Source: Chloroflexota bacterium
GTDB lineage: Bacteria > Chloroflexota > Anaerolineae > Anaerolineales > Anaerolineaceae
Assembly: GCA_012522475.1 (NCBI GenBank)
Contig: JAAYKH010000043.1
Coordinates: forward strand, 1-64,000
Reading direction: 5' to 3'
Length of the DNA: 64,000 nucleotides
Positions 1 through 8,672 of the stretch are shown here, piece after piece. Every line of letters starts with the position of its first letter. Position 1 is the first letter of the stretch. The translations under genes were made by a program, and so were the position numbers. The notes under the pieces were generated by a model. The model saw nothing but the letters and a program-made list of their open reading frames with translations, searched no databases and was not told the DNA's origin.

Positions 1-658
1 AGTCGATATTGTGGCGCAAAAAAACGGCCAGCATCTCTAAATCAGGGGGGGTGGGAGGGCTTTCCGCGAACGGCAACGCAACCGGAGATTTGTCGGTGGT
101 GAGCAATGCGGTCTGTATAGCTGTGACAGCCTGGTCGATCTGCAGGCTGTAACCGGGTTCACCCAGGGAAAAATTGGTGGTATTGGGGATAGGCAGGGTT
201 TGACTGCCGGGCTGGGCGTAGCGCGGTTCAATTTCGCTTTGAAGGTAGGCACGGATTGAGTTTGCATCCATGCTGGAATTGGGGGACACCGTAACCGGAG
301 GGGCGGTGTGGGAGTGATCCAGCAAGAAGGAGTAAAAACTGCCAGGTTCAACCTGGCTGGTCGCTGCGGTGTCCAGGGCTTCCGGGTCAAAAGAAAAACC
401 CAGGACTTCAGGGTCGACATGGATGGTGCTGCCGTCGATCGTCAGTACCAGCGGGAGTGCAAAAACTTCAGCGAACCTGGCCTGAGCAGAGGGAATATCC
501 AGACCTCCAACCGGAACACCCGCGATCAGACTGCCCGCCGGAAACACAACCGGCTGATTTTTAAACCGTTGATGCTCAACCAGGGTGATGGTCAGGCTGC
601 AGAAGATAAAGAATATCCCCAGTCCGCCCATAACCCACCGAAATGCTTTAGATGTCAT
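1..658 (-). CDS. VanW/YoaR-like peptidoglycan-binding envelope protein, N-terminal part (truncated by window edge)
   Basis: This gene is absent from the ORF track because it runs off the left edge, but one minus-strand frame is open from an ATG at 658 to base 1 (219 codons). It starts MTSKAFRWVMGG, then a hydrophobic segment (about residues 8-27) that would be a signal anchor, then an extracytoplasmic part. The stretch with AGVPVGGLDIPSAQARF resembles the 'GV.VGGL...A...' opening of the putative peptidoglycan-binding domain that precedes VanW or L,D-transpeptidase domains (PF12229-like). The C-terminal catalytic part, if any, lies outside the window. The ORF-track entries 37..420 (-) and 308..664 (+) are other-frame shadows of this gene. 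No good Shine-Dalgarno sequence precedes the ATG. The envelope role is inferred; the exact family is uncertain. Confidence 0.7.
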   Translation of the reverse strand, partial: MTSKAFRWVMGGLGIFFIFCSLTITLVEHQRFKNQPVVFPAGSLIAGVPVGGLDIPSAQARFAEVFALPLVLTIDGSTIHVDPEVLGFSFDPEALDTAATSQVEPGSFYSFLLDHSHTAPPVTVSPNSSMDANSIRAYLQSEIEPRYAQPGSQTLPIPNTTNFSLGEPGYSLQIDQAVTAIQTALLTTDKSPVALPFAESPPTPPDLEMLAVFLRHNID

Positions 659-939
659 CCATAAACCTGCACTATGATCATGGCCTGATTTTACCACCTT
701 GATAGAGGTGGGAATGCCCGGGCAGGCGCAAAAATCAGCGACGCGGCCCAGCGGCAATGTGGATAGGGCTGGAAGTTTTTAGCGAGTACAGCAGAAAGAC
801 GATTGCCATTCACAGGAAAATTTCCCTGTAATGCATGCAAATACACGCCTGTTAACTGGTAGGGGATGATTCAGCCCGGCTGCAAGTGGCAACTTTTACC
901 ACCGGGTGCTGATGCGTGGGCTATGGTTCAATAACAATT

Positions 940-2205
940 TTATTGCGCCCGCTCTTTTTTTCGCAGGAAGAAAGCATAATACATCCAAATGGCGATGATA
1001 TAGGTGAAAATTGTGCCTAAAAAAGGTGGCCCAAAACCATAGTTCACCTGTGCCCACCCGCTGATCACCGGGCTGAACGCCCGGCCAAAACTGTTGACCA
1101 TACTGTTCAGACTGGCTACCATAGCCCGCGCGTCAGCTTCAACCTGTTCCATGACAAAAGTCTGGTATACGGGCGAGCTCATGTTCATCAGGGTTAAGCG
1201 CACAAAATAGGCAACGGTGCTCAGCCCAAACGAGGACGAGAACCCCAGCATGATGAGGAAAGGGATTGAGATAGCCTGGCTGTAAACCACCACCCGTATC
1301 TTTCCGAAACGGTCTGCAAAAACTGGGGCGAGGATCAGGCCGACCCCCATTGCCAAGGACCCCCAGGCCATCAGGGCGCCGATGACCCGATCGGGTTGTT
1401 GGTGTACGTTGCTGAAGAAGATGTTCATAAAGGGCATGATCAGCCCGGCGCCAATGGAGGTGATGAACATGGGCAGAAGCAATTTGGGCAGCGTGCCCGG
1501 ATTTTGTCGGGCAAAGGCGATGGGGGCAAAAGCGGCGCGATTTTTTGTACCCAGTTGATTGCGCTTGAGCATCAGGCGGGGGATTGCAGTGGCGAGTACC
1601 AGCACACCTGCCACGCCCACCGACCAGGCATAGGCTGTTGCGCTGATTGCCGATACCTGAAAAGCTTTGCCGAACCAGGAGGGCAAATACCCACCCAACC
1701 AATCACCAACTGAATTCGCCGCCATACGCAGCCCCGAATCCATGCTGAACAGGTAGGTGCGCTCCTCTTCGCCGCTGTTTTCCATCATGAATGGGCCGCT
1801 GACCACTGCGCCCAGACTTGAGCCAATGCCCATCAGGATGTTCGTGAAAACCAGGATGATTGGCGTGTGGAAAATCACCATTAAGAAGACGGCCGCACCC
1901 GTCACCAGGACAGCGAGGACCATAGAAAACTTGCGACCCAATCGATCTGCCAAATAGCCCATGGGTAATGCGGAAATCAGTACCGTCATACTGCTGATTG
2001 TGGAGATCAACCCCATAAAAGTTTCATCATAGCCCAAACTGCGCAGGAAAAAATTGAACAGGAAACGGTGAATTCCTAATCCCGCCCCATAGATCATAAT
2101 ACTGATCAGGTAAATACGTGCATTTGGACTGAAAGCACTGACGCGTTTGATGTAAGTCCTGACCACACCGTCGGGATTGTGCGCTGCTCTTTTTTGAGAA
2201 CTCAA
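940..2205 (-). CDS. MFS transporter (421 aa)
   Basis: A polytopic membrane protein with about 12 hydrophobic segments and the length of a standard major facilitator superfamily permease. The loop between helices 2 and 3 carries the MFS signature in the form GYLADRLGRK, and a second, weaker copy (FADRFGKIR) sits at the start of the second half, as expected for the two-fold repeat. It lies 5 bp downstream of the ArsR-type regulator gene on the same strand, so the two form an operon. By analogy with other regulator-transporter pairs it may export the compound sensed by the regulator, but the sequence does not say which compound. Substrate unknown. Confidence 0.88.
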   Translation of the reverse strand: MSSQKRAAHNPDGVVRTYIKRVSAFSPNARIYLISIMIYGAGLGIHRFLFNFFLRSLGYDETFMGLISTISSMTVLISALPMGYLADRLGRKFSMVLAVLVTGAAVFLMVIFHTPIILVFTNILMGIGSSLGAVVSGPFMMENSGEEERTYLFSMDSGLRMAANSVGDWLGGYLPSWFGKAFQVSAISATAYAWSVGVAGVLVLATAIPRLMLKRNQLGTKNRAAFAPIAFARQNPGTLPKLLLPMFITSIGAGLIMPFMNIFFSNVHQQPDRVIGALMAWGSLAMGVGLILAPVFADRFGKIRVVVYSQAISIPFLIMLGFSSSFGLSTVAYFVRLTLMNMSSPVYQTFVMEQVEADARAMVASLNSMVNSFGRAFSPVISGWAQVNYGFGPPFLGTIFTYIIAIWMYYAFFLRKKERAQ

Positions 2206-2210
2206 AGGGT

Positions 2211-3272
2211 TTAATCTCCTGAAAGGAAAGTGCGCAGGAGGTAAATGGTGGAATCCAAACCATTCATACGCAAAGAGTAGCGACGTTCAGCCTTGGGCGA
2301 AACCGTCACACTGACCAACCCGGCCAGGCGCAGGTTTTGTAAGTGGTGAATTACCGTCGGGGGGCGCAGTCGCAAGATCATAGCCAGTTGACTGGGGGTA
2401 GAGGGGCCATTTTCACGTAAATAATACAGAATTCGCAGGCGAGTTGGGTCTGCGATGGCTTTTAATGCATTTAATAGTTCATCGGGGACCAGTTCACCGG
2501 GAATTAATGCGGTGCCTTCCGGACGAGCGCCGAACAGGATGATGCCAGTTTCTTCATCTAATTTGTCGAAAATGACAAAAGGCGCCCCCCAAAAAGACGG
2601 GGCTAAGATCAGGTTGGAAACCTCTTTGACCCAATCCATACGTACGCCGATTGAGAGGGTTTCCAACACGGTCAGCAGGTCATTTTCACGAAAAAGGACC
2701 TGCGCATTTTCCAGGGCTTGGCTTAGTGCCGGGGCAATGCGGACCTCCTCTTCCTGGAAGAAACTGGTGATATAGGCTTCCAGGGCAAGTACCAGGTCGA
2801 CACCAAACTGTTTCCGATTTGCCCAGGCTTCAAAAGTCGATCGGAGAAATTCTTTGGTGATGGTGGTTTGATGAGGGTGAAAGGACTTGATCAGCCGTTC
2901 AATCCGAGCCGTCAGGCGTTGCATCCCGTTCAGCGATAGTAAAAATTCCTTATAGTCTTGTGAGCGTTGATCAACCTTGTCCGCAAATACGAGCTTGGTC
3001 AAACGATCCTCCGGTGGGATGGCTTTGAGTGCTTCCATAACGGCGGCAGCGTCTTTTGGTTCGGGGAGTGTATACAGCCATGGCAATGGGACAGAGAGCA
3101 CCCGTTGTGCGCGCTCCAGCGCATCGCGCAAATGAATCGGCAGGCGTGAACGCACGCCGGCCGCCCAGGAAGGCCTTAATCCATATTCATCCGGGCGGTG
3201 CAGGATATACAGGCTGGTAAACAGGTCGTAAGCACTGCCGTTATCCCATAAGATCTTTAATTCTTCTTTCAT
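2211..3272 (-). CDS. ArsR-type winged-helix transcriptional regulator with long N-terminal region (353 aa)
   Basis: The last ~90 residues form an ArsR-type winged helix: LKAIADPTRLRILYYLREN followed by the recognition-helix region (PPTVIHHLQNLRLAGLV) and a basic wing. The first ~250 residues have no motif I can name; they are mostly helical-looking and could hold the ligand-sensing domain. At 353 aa it is about three times a minimal ArsR repressor. No cysteine metal-sensing motif is seen, so a metal signal is unlikely. It is the first gene of an operon with the MFS transporter (5 bp gap) and has a consensus promoter just upstream that is covered by an inverted repeat, consistent with autoregulation (inference). 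Confidence 0.85.
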   Translation of the reverse strand: MKEELKILWDNGSAYDLFTSLYILHRPDEYGLRPSWAAGVRSRLPIHLRDALERAQRVLSVPLPWLYTLPEPKDAAAVMEALKAIPPEDRLTKLVFADKVDQRSQDYKEFLLSLNGMQRLTARIERLIKSFHPHQTTITKEFLRSTFEAWANRKQFGVDLVLALEAYITSFFQEEEVRIAPALSQALENAQVLFRENDLLTVLETLSIGVRMDWVKEVSNLILAPSFWGAPFVIFDKLDEETGIILFGARPEGTALIPGELVPDELLNALKAIADPTRLRILYYLRENGPSTPSQLAMILRLRPPTVIHHLQNLRLAGLVSVTVSPKAERRYSLRMNGLDSTIYLLRTFLSGD

Positions 3273-3301
3273 ACGCTCACCTCACAGATAAAATTTATGT
3301 T

Positions 3302-3341
3302 TCAACAAATTAACAATCAACAAATTAGATAATAGTCTAAT
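3302..3341. promoter_or_regulatory. Operator-like repeats overlapping the ArsR-MFS promoter
   Basis: An inverted repeat ATTAGA-N6-TCTAAT (3324-3341) lies exactly over the -10 box, and next to it the decamer TCAACAAATT occurs twice as a direct repeat with a 15-bp period (3302-3311 and 3317-3326). Such symmetry on a -10 box next to an ArsR-type gene is what an autorepressor operator looks like. Binding is inferred. Confidence 0.5.
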
Positions 3342-3357
3342 AACATCAAATTGTCAA
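3329..3357 (-). promoter_or_regulatory. Sigma-A-type promoter of the ArsR-MFS operon
   Basis: On the minus strand a perfect TTGACA (3352-3357) is separated by 17 bp from TATTAT (3329-3334), about 55 bp upstream of the regulator start codon. This is the best vegetative promoter match on this side of the divergent 3273-3455 spacer. Confidence 0.75.
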
Positions 3358-3420
3358 GGAGCAAGCTGAAGGCGAACAAAAATTCAAGCTAATTCAATGG
3401 GCACGCTCACCTTGATCCTG

Positions 3421-3449
3421 TTGGCTATTCAGCACTAACTGGCTATAAT
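3421..3449 (+). promoter_or_regulatory. Promoter of the first C39-TPR gene; leaderless configuration
   Basis: TTGGCT (3421-3426), 17-bp spacer, TATAAT (3444-3449), and only 6 nt before the ATG at 3456. Transcription would start at or next to the start codon, and no Shine-Dalgarno sequence exists in between. Confidence 0.6.
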
Positions 3450-3455
3450 CCCCTT

Positions 3456-4772
3456 ATGAGCAACCCAAAACTGATCAGGGTTCTGATGGGCTTTTTAGCC
3501 GTCTTTGCTTTACTGGCGTTGATGCTGGCGATCTATTTTCTGCCACCTGTACACGAACGGCTGGCATGGCGGGTGGCCAGTCTGCGTTCGCAGATGTTTT
3601 ATTTCTTTAACCCGCCAGGTGAGGTACTCTTCTCGCCGGCCCAGCAGGAAGAGATGGGCGTTATTGCTACCGGGACGATCACCGCCTCGATGCCGCAGGA
3701 AACCCTCACCCTCGAAGCCTTACTAACACCGACTGCATCGGTTTCTTCCACCCCCACGGTGACCCTCACGCCCACAATCACGCCAACCGCCATCCCTGAT
3801 GCATTCAGCCTGTCGGGAGTGCTGCATGAATATCAAAAAATGAACAACTGTGGACCGGTCACCCTATCTATGGCTCTATCGTACTGGGGCTGGGTTGGCG
3901 ATCAAGATGTGACCCGCCCCTGGTTACGCCCGCATCAGGATGATCGCAACACCATGCCCGAGGAGATGGTCGCGGCTGTGAAAGCCCATACCGATCTGGA
4001 GGCCCTGGTACGCTCGGGCGGCGATACGAACCTCATCAAGCAGTTCATCGCTGCCGGCTTTCCTGTTATTGTTGAAAGAGACATGGGTGATGTGCGCCCC
4101 GATGAGAATTGGACCGGGCATTTTGGTGTTGTCACGGGCTATGATGATGCCCAGGGGCGGCTCATTTTGCAGGATTCGTATATCATGGCAGATTACCCTC
4201 TGAGCTACGCAGAGCACAATCAGTATTGGCGGGCGTTCAATCATGTTTACGTTGTCATCTACCCCCCAGACCGCACGCATGAAGTGCTGTCAATCCTCGG
4301 CCCACAGGCGGACGAAAATAACAATTACCAGCACGCGGCTGACCAGGCGCGAGAAGCCATTAACGAACTCCAGGGTCGTGATCTGTTCTTTGCCTGGTTT
4401 AATCTGGGTACCAGTCTGGTGAACCTGGGTGATTATATAGGCGCTGCCCAGGCCTATGACCATGCATACGATGTGGTTTACCCCACCATTCCTTCGGCTG
4501 CCCGCCCCTGGCGGATGACCTGGTATCAGACCGGCCCTTACGAAGCCTATTACTTCACCGAACGTTACCAGGATGTCATTAACCTCGCCACTTTCACCAT
4601 CGTCAACACTGGCGTGGAGGAAATTGAAGAAACCTGGCTGTGGCGGGGGCGCGCCCGCCTGGCTTTGGGCGACGAGCCTGGGGCAATTGAAGATTTTCGA
4701 ACGGCCTTAAAGTTTCACCCGGGTTGGGATGAAGCACTGTCAGAGCTGCAGCACCTGGGGGTTCATCCCTGA
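3456..4772 (+). CDS. Membrane-anchored C39-like cysteine peptidase with TPR repeats (paralog 1, 438 aa)
   Basis: Domain order: one N-terminal membrane segment (about residues 11-31), a Thr/Pro-rich linker (about 90-115), a papain-like C39 domain (PF13529 type, about 120-275) and C-terminal TPR-like helices (about 310-435; e.g. WLWRGRARLALGD). The catalytic set is present: Cys132 in NNCGP, His222 in WTGHFGVVTGYDD and Asp240 in LQDSY. The protein is therefore expected to be an active, outward-facing, membrane-tethered protease or peptidase; bacteriocin-leader cleavage is unlikely because no ABC transporter domain is fused or adjacent. A close paralog follows 105 bp downstream of its stop codon. 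Its own promoter sits directly before the ATG without a ribosome-binding site. Substrate unknown. Confidence 0.85.
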   Translation: MSNPKLIRVLMGFLAVFALLALMLAIYFLPPVHERLAWRVASLRSQMFYFFNPPGEVLFSPAQQEEMGVIATGTITASMPQETLTLEALLTPTASVSSTPTVTLTPTITPTAIPDAFSLSGVLHEYQKMNNCGPVTLSMALSYWGWVGDQDVTRPWLRPHQDDRNTMPEEMVAAVKAHTDLEALVRSGGDTNLIKQFIAAGFPVIVERDMGDVRPDENWTGHFGVVTGYDDAQGRLILQDSYIMADYPLSYAEHNQYWRAFNHVYVVIYPPDRTHEVLSILGPQADENNNYQHAADQAREAINELQGRDLFFAWFNLGTSLVNLGDYIGAAQAYDHAYDVVYPTIPSAARPWRMTWYQTGPYEAYYFTERYQDVINLATFTIVNTGVEEIEETWLWRGRARLALGDEPGAIEDFRTALKFHPGWDEALSELQHLGVHP

Positions 4773-4840
4773 AGGGGTTATTTTATCATTTGCGATGAGC
4801 CCTGAAGGTAGATGATACCTACGGAGGCGGCTTTTGTTTG

Positions 4841-4868
4841 TTTTGCACAACACGCCCTAAAGGATATA
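4841..4868 (+). promoter_or_regulatory. Promoter of the second C39-TPR gene; leaderless configuration
   Basis: TTGCAC, a 16-bp spacer and a -10 box TATAAT lie in the gap between the two paralogs, with the -10 box ending about 7-8 nt before the ATG at 4878. This supports 4878, not the track's 4812, as the start codon, because the longer ORF would have to be translated from upstream of the promoter. Confidence 0.55.
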
Positions 4869-4877
4869 ATCCCATCT

Positions 4878-6185
4878 ATGCAAAAAACCAGAATGATAAA
4901 AACCCTGATGGTCTTTTTGGTCATCGTTTCTGTTTCGGCGCTGTTGCTGGCAATCTACTTCCTCCCCCCGGTTCACAGCCGGCTTTCCTGGCGGCTCTCG
5001 GTACTGCGGGGGGATATCTATAATTATTTCAACCGGCCTGATGAGCAGGTTTTCATCCCAGGGCAAAAGAAAGACATGAGCGCCATAGAACTGACGCCCA
5101 CAGCCACGATGGCACCTCCGACGGCCACACTCGTGCCTTCAATAACACCCACAAATTATGTCTCTCCTACCCCAACGGAGACGCAGACCCCCACACCGAC
5201 GTCTACGCCAATTCCCTCTGCCATTCAATTGGAAGGCGTGCGGTATGAAAAGCAGGATTTTAATAACTGCGGACCCGCGAACCTCTCCATAGCGTTAAAC
5301 TACTGGGGATGGGAGGGCGATCAAAAGGTGACCGCAGCCAAGTTAAAGCCCTTCTCACGAGACCGCAATGTTATGCCCTACGAGATGGTGGATTTTGTGC
5401 GCACCCAAACTCACCTGGGCGCAGTACTGCGTTGGGGCGGCGACCTGGAGACAATTAAGAAATTCATTGCTGAGGGTTTTCCCGTCTTGATTGAACGCGG
5501 CTACCTGGAAGAGATTGCAGAATATGGCTGGATGGGACATTACAATGTTGTTACCGGCTATGATGATGCCCGAGAAGTTTTTATCGTACAGGATACCTAC
5601 CCTGGTATTCCCAATGCGCCCAATTCTTATGAGCGGATCGAACGACACTGGCGTGCCTTTAATTATGTGTATATCATCATCTACCCGCCGGAACGCGAGA
5701 CGCGGGTCTTTGAGCTTCTTGGACCGCAGGCTGATGAGGCCTACAATTTACAATATGCTGCTGAAAAAGCCCGGGAAGAGGTCAATGTCCTTTCCGGGAA
5801 AGAGCTGTTTTTCGGCTGGTACAACGTCGGCACCAGCCTGGTTAACTTGCAAGATTATTATGGCGCTGCCCAGGCTTATGATCAAGCCTTTGCCGTGTAT
5901 GCCGATATTTACCCGCGCCCATACCGGTTGTTCTGGTACTCCACCGGGGCATACTTTGCCTATTATTACACCGGGCGCTATCAGGATGTGATCGACCTGG
6001 CCGATATGGTTCTGGGTCTATCCGCCGAGCCCGCCATTGAAGAGACCTGGGTGTGGCGTGGGCGTGCCCGCAAGGCGCTGGGCAATATTGACGGCGCTGT
6101 GGAAGATTTCCGCGGAGCTTTAAAGTGGCATCCGGGCTGGTGGGTCGCTGAAAACGAATTGCATAGTTTGGGGATTTGGGATTAG
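4878..6185 (+). CDS. Membrane-anchored C39-like cysteine peptidase with TPR repeats (paralog 2, 435 aa)
   Basis: Same architecture as the gene before it: membrane segment (about 10-30), Thr/Pro-rich linker (about 72-114), C39 domain with Cys131 (NNCGP), His in GHYNVVTGYDD and Asp in VQDTY, then TPR-like helices ending in WVWRGRARKALGN. Both cytosolic tails begin with basic residues and share the AIYFLPPVH membrane-exit motif, so they arose by tandem duplication; the linker sequences have diverged most. I start it at ATG 4878 (MQKTRMIK), because that Met aligns with the paralog's N-terminus and sits just after a -10 box; the ORF-track start at 4812 adds 22 unrelated residues. Substrate unknown. 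Confidence 0.85.
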   Translation: MQKTRMIKTLMVFLVIVSVSALLLAIYFLPPVHSRLSWRLSVLRGDIYNYFNRPDEQVFIPGQKKDMSAIELTPTATMAPPTATLVPSITPTNYVSPTPTETQTPTPTSTPIPSAIQLEGVRYEKQDFNNCGPANLSIALNYWGWEGDQKVTAAKLKPFSRDRNVMPYEMVDFVRTQTHLGAVLRWGGDLETIKKFIAEGFPVLIERGYLEEIAEYGWMGHYNVVTGYDDAREVFIVQDTYPGIPNAPNSYERIERHWRAFNYVYIIIYPPERETRVFELLGPQADEAYNLQYAAEKAREEVNVLSGKELFFGWYNVGTSLVNLQDYYGAAQAYDQAFAVYADIYPRPYRLFWYSTGAYFAYYYTGRYQDVIDLADMVLGLSAEPAIEETWVWRGRARKALGNIDGAVEDFRGALKWHPGWWVAENELHSLGIWD

Positions 6186-6288
6186 GAATGGCATTGTTTG
6201 AAACCCAGTGAAAAGTGAATGGCGAGTGCTGCGCTTCGATCTCGATTTGGGGTTTTCAAGCGCTCATCATTAACGCTCCTTGTGAGAT

Positions 6289-6318
6289 TTGACAAAGTGA
6301 CGCCCTTATTTTTATAAT
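6289..6318 (+). promoter_or_regulatory. Consensus promoter of the amidohydrolase-radical SAM operon
   Basis: Perfect TTGACA (6289-6294) and perfect TATAAT (6313-6318) with an 18-bp spacer, about 55 bp before the amidohydrolase ATG. One of the strongest promoter matches in the window. Confidence 0.75.
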
Positions 6319-6372
6319 CAGTATAAGCCTGATGGATTAGGCCGCCCATTTTAAAATCATTTAGTAGGCCTC

Positions 6373-7512
6373 ATGCACTTTAAACCATTCAAAATTATTG
6401 ATAGCCATATTCATTTTCCGCATTATGCCTTCGCTGAGCCTTTGGTGAGCATTCTGGCAGAGGCTGGGGTTGAAAAGCTGGCTGTGGTTTGCACTCCCGA
6501 TGAAAAACGGTTCAGCTTGCTGCCGGATGCCCTGTACCTGAAAGGCTGTTACCCGGGGCGGGTGTACCTTTTCGGCGGTTTGGATATCTCACCCCTGTTG
6601 ATGACGCTAGATAACGCTGGCGAGACCTTTGCCCGTTATGTGGATGTGCTGGCAGGGCTGGGCGCGGACGGCATCAAGATGCTTGAAGGCAAGGCGGAAA
6701 TGCGCAAACGTTTGCCTATTCCCGATTTTGATGGCCCGGTTTACGCGCCGTATTGGGAAAAACTGGCTGAACGTCAAATGCCCCTGATCTTCCACGTCAA
6801 TGACCCGGAGGAATTTTGGGATGAGAAAAAAATCCCCAGCTGGGCACGGGAGATGGGCTGGTATTATGGCGATGGCACCTATATTGATAACGAAGCCCAA
6901 TACCGCCAGGTGTTGAACGTTCTGGACCGCCATCCCGACCTGAAGGTGATTTTTGCGCACTTTTTCTTCCTTAGTGCGCAGCTGGAACGGCTGGCAGATT
7001 ACCTTGACCGCTACCCGAATATGCACGTTGACCTGACCCCGGGCATTGAAATGTATTTCAATTTCGCCGTCCATCCGCAAAAAACGCGCGATTTCTTTAT
7101 TAAATACCAGGACCGAATTGTTTACGGTACCGACATCGGGGCGCAGGCGCTCCTGGCTGACACTGGGGTCGGCATTGAAGCTGAAGAGAGCCTGGCGCGT
7201 ATTGAAGTTGTACGGGGTTTCCTCGAAAAGGAAGGGCCTTTCCAGTTGACCCATGAAGGCTTCCTATTTGGCGGTCCGCAGGCTCGTTTTTTGGGCATCC
7301 ATCTGCCCGACCAGGTCCTGGAGAAGATCTACCATCAAAATTTCGAGCGCTTTGCCGGCGCAGTTCCCAAACTGCTGGACAACGCTGCCATCTTAGAGGA
7401 ATGCCAGCGTTTAGAGGCAGTGATTAACACGATCGGTGCCGTGATGCCCGGCATGACCGGTGACACCAGTTCCATTACCAAAGTTAGAGATTTCTTTAGC
7501 CATTCAATTTAA
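6373..7512 (+). CDS. Amidohydrolase family protein (379 aa)
   Basis: A TIM-barrel metal-dependent hydrolase of the amidohydrolase-2 type (PF04909). The first strand carries the HxH metal motif (IIDSHIHF, His12/His14), VIFAHFFF supplies the later His, and the C-terminal YGTDIG supplies the catalytic Asp. The length fits the family. Typical members act on amide, lactone or decarboxylation substrates; nothing here narrows the substrate. It is followed after 5 bp by a PflX-like radical SAM gene, so the two are co-transcribed from the promoter at 6289. It has no clear Shine-Dalgarno sequence. Confidence 0.85.
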   Translation: MHFKPFKIIDSHIHFPHYAFAEPLVSILAEAGVEKLAVVCTPDEKRFSLLPDALYLKGCYPGRVYLFGGLDISPLLMTLDNAGETFARYVDVLAGLGADGIKMLEGKAEMRKRLPIPDFDGPVYAPYWEKLAERQMPLIFHVNDPEEFWDEKKIPSWAREMGWYYGDGTYIDNEAQYRQVLNVLDRHPDLKVIFAHFFFLSAQLERLADYLDRYPNMHVDLTPGIEMYFNFAVHPQKTRDFFIKYQDRIVYGTDIGAQALLADTGVGIEAEESLARIEVVRGFLEKEGPFQLTHEGFLFGGPQARFLGIHLPDQVLEKIYHQNFERFAGAVPKLLDNAAILEECQRLEAVINTIGAVMPGMTGDTSSITKVRDFFSHSI

Positions 7513-7517
7513 TTGCT

Positions 7518-8438
7518 ATGTCTGAAACCAGGCCTGCTTATTTAAACTTAGTTGAAACGGGCCAGCTCTCGCGGCGGGTTGCCGAAGCTTTTGGGCGTTT
7601 GGAATCCTGCGATATCTGCCCACTGCGCTGCGGTGTGAACCGACTGTCGGGCGAATTGGGCATTTGCCAGACCGGGGTTTTAGCCCAGGTGAGCAGTTTT
7701 GGTCCTCACTTTGGGGAGGAACGTCCGCTCAGTGGCTGGCGCGGTTCGGGGACGATCTTCTTTGCGCGTTGTAACTTGCGCTGTGTCTTCTGCCAGAATG
7801 CCGATATCAGCCAGGGCTCCTTTGGGCGAAAAGCCAGCCCGCAAGAATTGGCAAATATCATGCTTGGCCTGCAAAAACAAGGTGTCCACAATATCAACCT
7901 GGTTTCGCCCAGCCATGTCGTCCCACAAATTTTAGCGGCGATTGAAATTGCTGCCGGGCAGGGGCTGTGCCTTCCGATTGTGTATAACACGGGCGGATAC
8001 GATTCCCTCGAGACGCTGGCACTGCTGGAAGGCGTGATTGACATCTACATGCCGGATATGAAATATGCTGACGCACACCTGGCATTTAAGTACTCCCGGA
8101 TTGAGGACTATCCCCGGAACAACCAGGCTGCGGTTTTGGAGATGCAGCGTCAGGTAAACGATTTACAAATAGACGCGCAGGGTCTGGCCTGGCGGGGTTT
8201 GCTGGTGCGGCACCTGGCGCTGCCAAATGGACTGGCTGGCAGCGAGAGGATCTTTAAATTCCTGGCTGAGAAAGTTTCCAAAAATGTGTACCTCAATATC
8301 ATGGCACAATACCATCCCGCGTTCAAAGTCCGCGGGCTGACAGGGGGCTATCCCGAATTAAACCGGCGTATTTCTGCTGACGAGTATCAATCCGCGCTTA
8401 GTATGGCTAAAATGTTCGGCCTGAGACGGTTGGATTAA
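7518..8438 (+). CDS. PflX-like radical SAM protein (306 aa)
   Basis: A radical SAM enzyme with the CxxxCxxC cluster motif at FFARCNLRCVFCQ (Cys85/89/92). It has an extra N-terminal cysteine cluster (Cys31, Cys34, Cys38, Cys50 in CDICPLRCGVNRLSG and GICQTG), the hallmark of the COG1313/PflX group related to pyruvate formate-lyase activases. It should bind a 4Fe-4S cluster, reduce S-adenosylmethionine and generate a radical on an unknown protein or small-molecule target. No glycyl radical enzyme gene lies in the window. It is co-transcribed with the amidohydrolase 5 bp upstream. The family is poorly characterised, so no gene symbol is given. Confidence 0.85.
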   Translation: MSETRPAYLNLVETGQLSRRVAEAFGRLESCDICPLRCGVNRLSGELGICQTGVLAQVSSFGPHFGEERPLSGWRGSGTIFFARCNLRCVFCQNADISQGSFGRKASPQELANIMLGLQKQGVHNINLVSPSHVVPQILAAIEIAAGQGLCLPIVYNTGGYDSLETLALLEGVIDIYMPDMKYADAHLAFKYSRIEDYPRNNQAAVLEMQRQVNDLQIDAQGLAWRGLLVRHLALPNGLAGSERIFKFLAEKVSKNVYLNIMAQYHPAFKVRGLTGGYPELNRRISADEYQSALSMAKMFGLRRLD

Positions 8439-8584
8439 ATAGGGCAGATTTATTCTGCAAATATCTATTCAGTTGATAAGCATTAATTAGGCTGTGTGCC
8501 AAAGGCCTAAGTTTCTATGCCAACCCTTAGGGTTTAGCGGGAAACAACCCGGTCTTCACAATTGGTAGGGCTTTTTTGTCCCCT

Positions 8585-8613
8585 TTGCTCTATTTTCTCG
8601 ACTTACTTATAGA
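8585..8613 (+). promoter_or_regulatory. Candidate promoter of the sigma factor operon
   Basis: TTGCTC (8585-8590), 17-bp spacer, TATAGA (8608-8613), 59 bp upstream of the sigma factor ATG. The rest of the 234-bp spacer (8439-8672) contains the palindrome AACCCTTAGGGTT near 8524 but no gene. Confidence 0.45.
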
Positions 8614-8672
8614 ACTCAAAAAAAATTAATGTTCCCTGCAGGCTATTGTTGAAGCGATCAGAGGAGAACTTT

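Noticed and set aside
37-420. 127-aa minus-strand ORF at the left edge
   Set aside because: It is an out-of-frame shadow; another frame on the same strand is open from 658 to the edge and encodes a signal-anchor protein with a recognisable motif.
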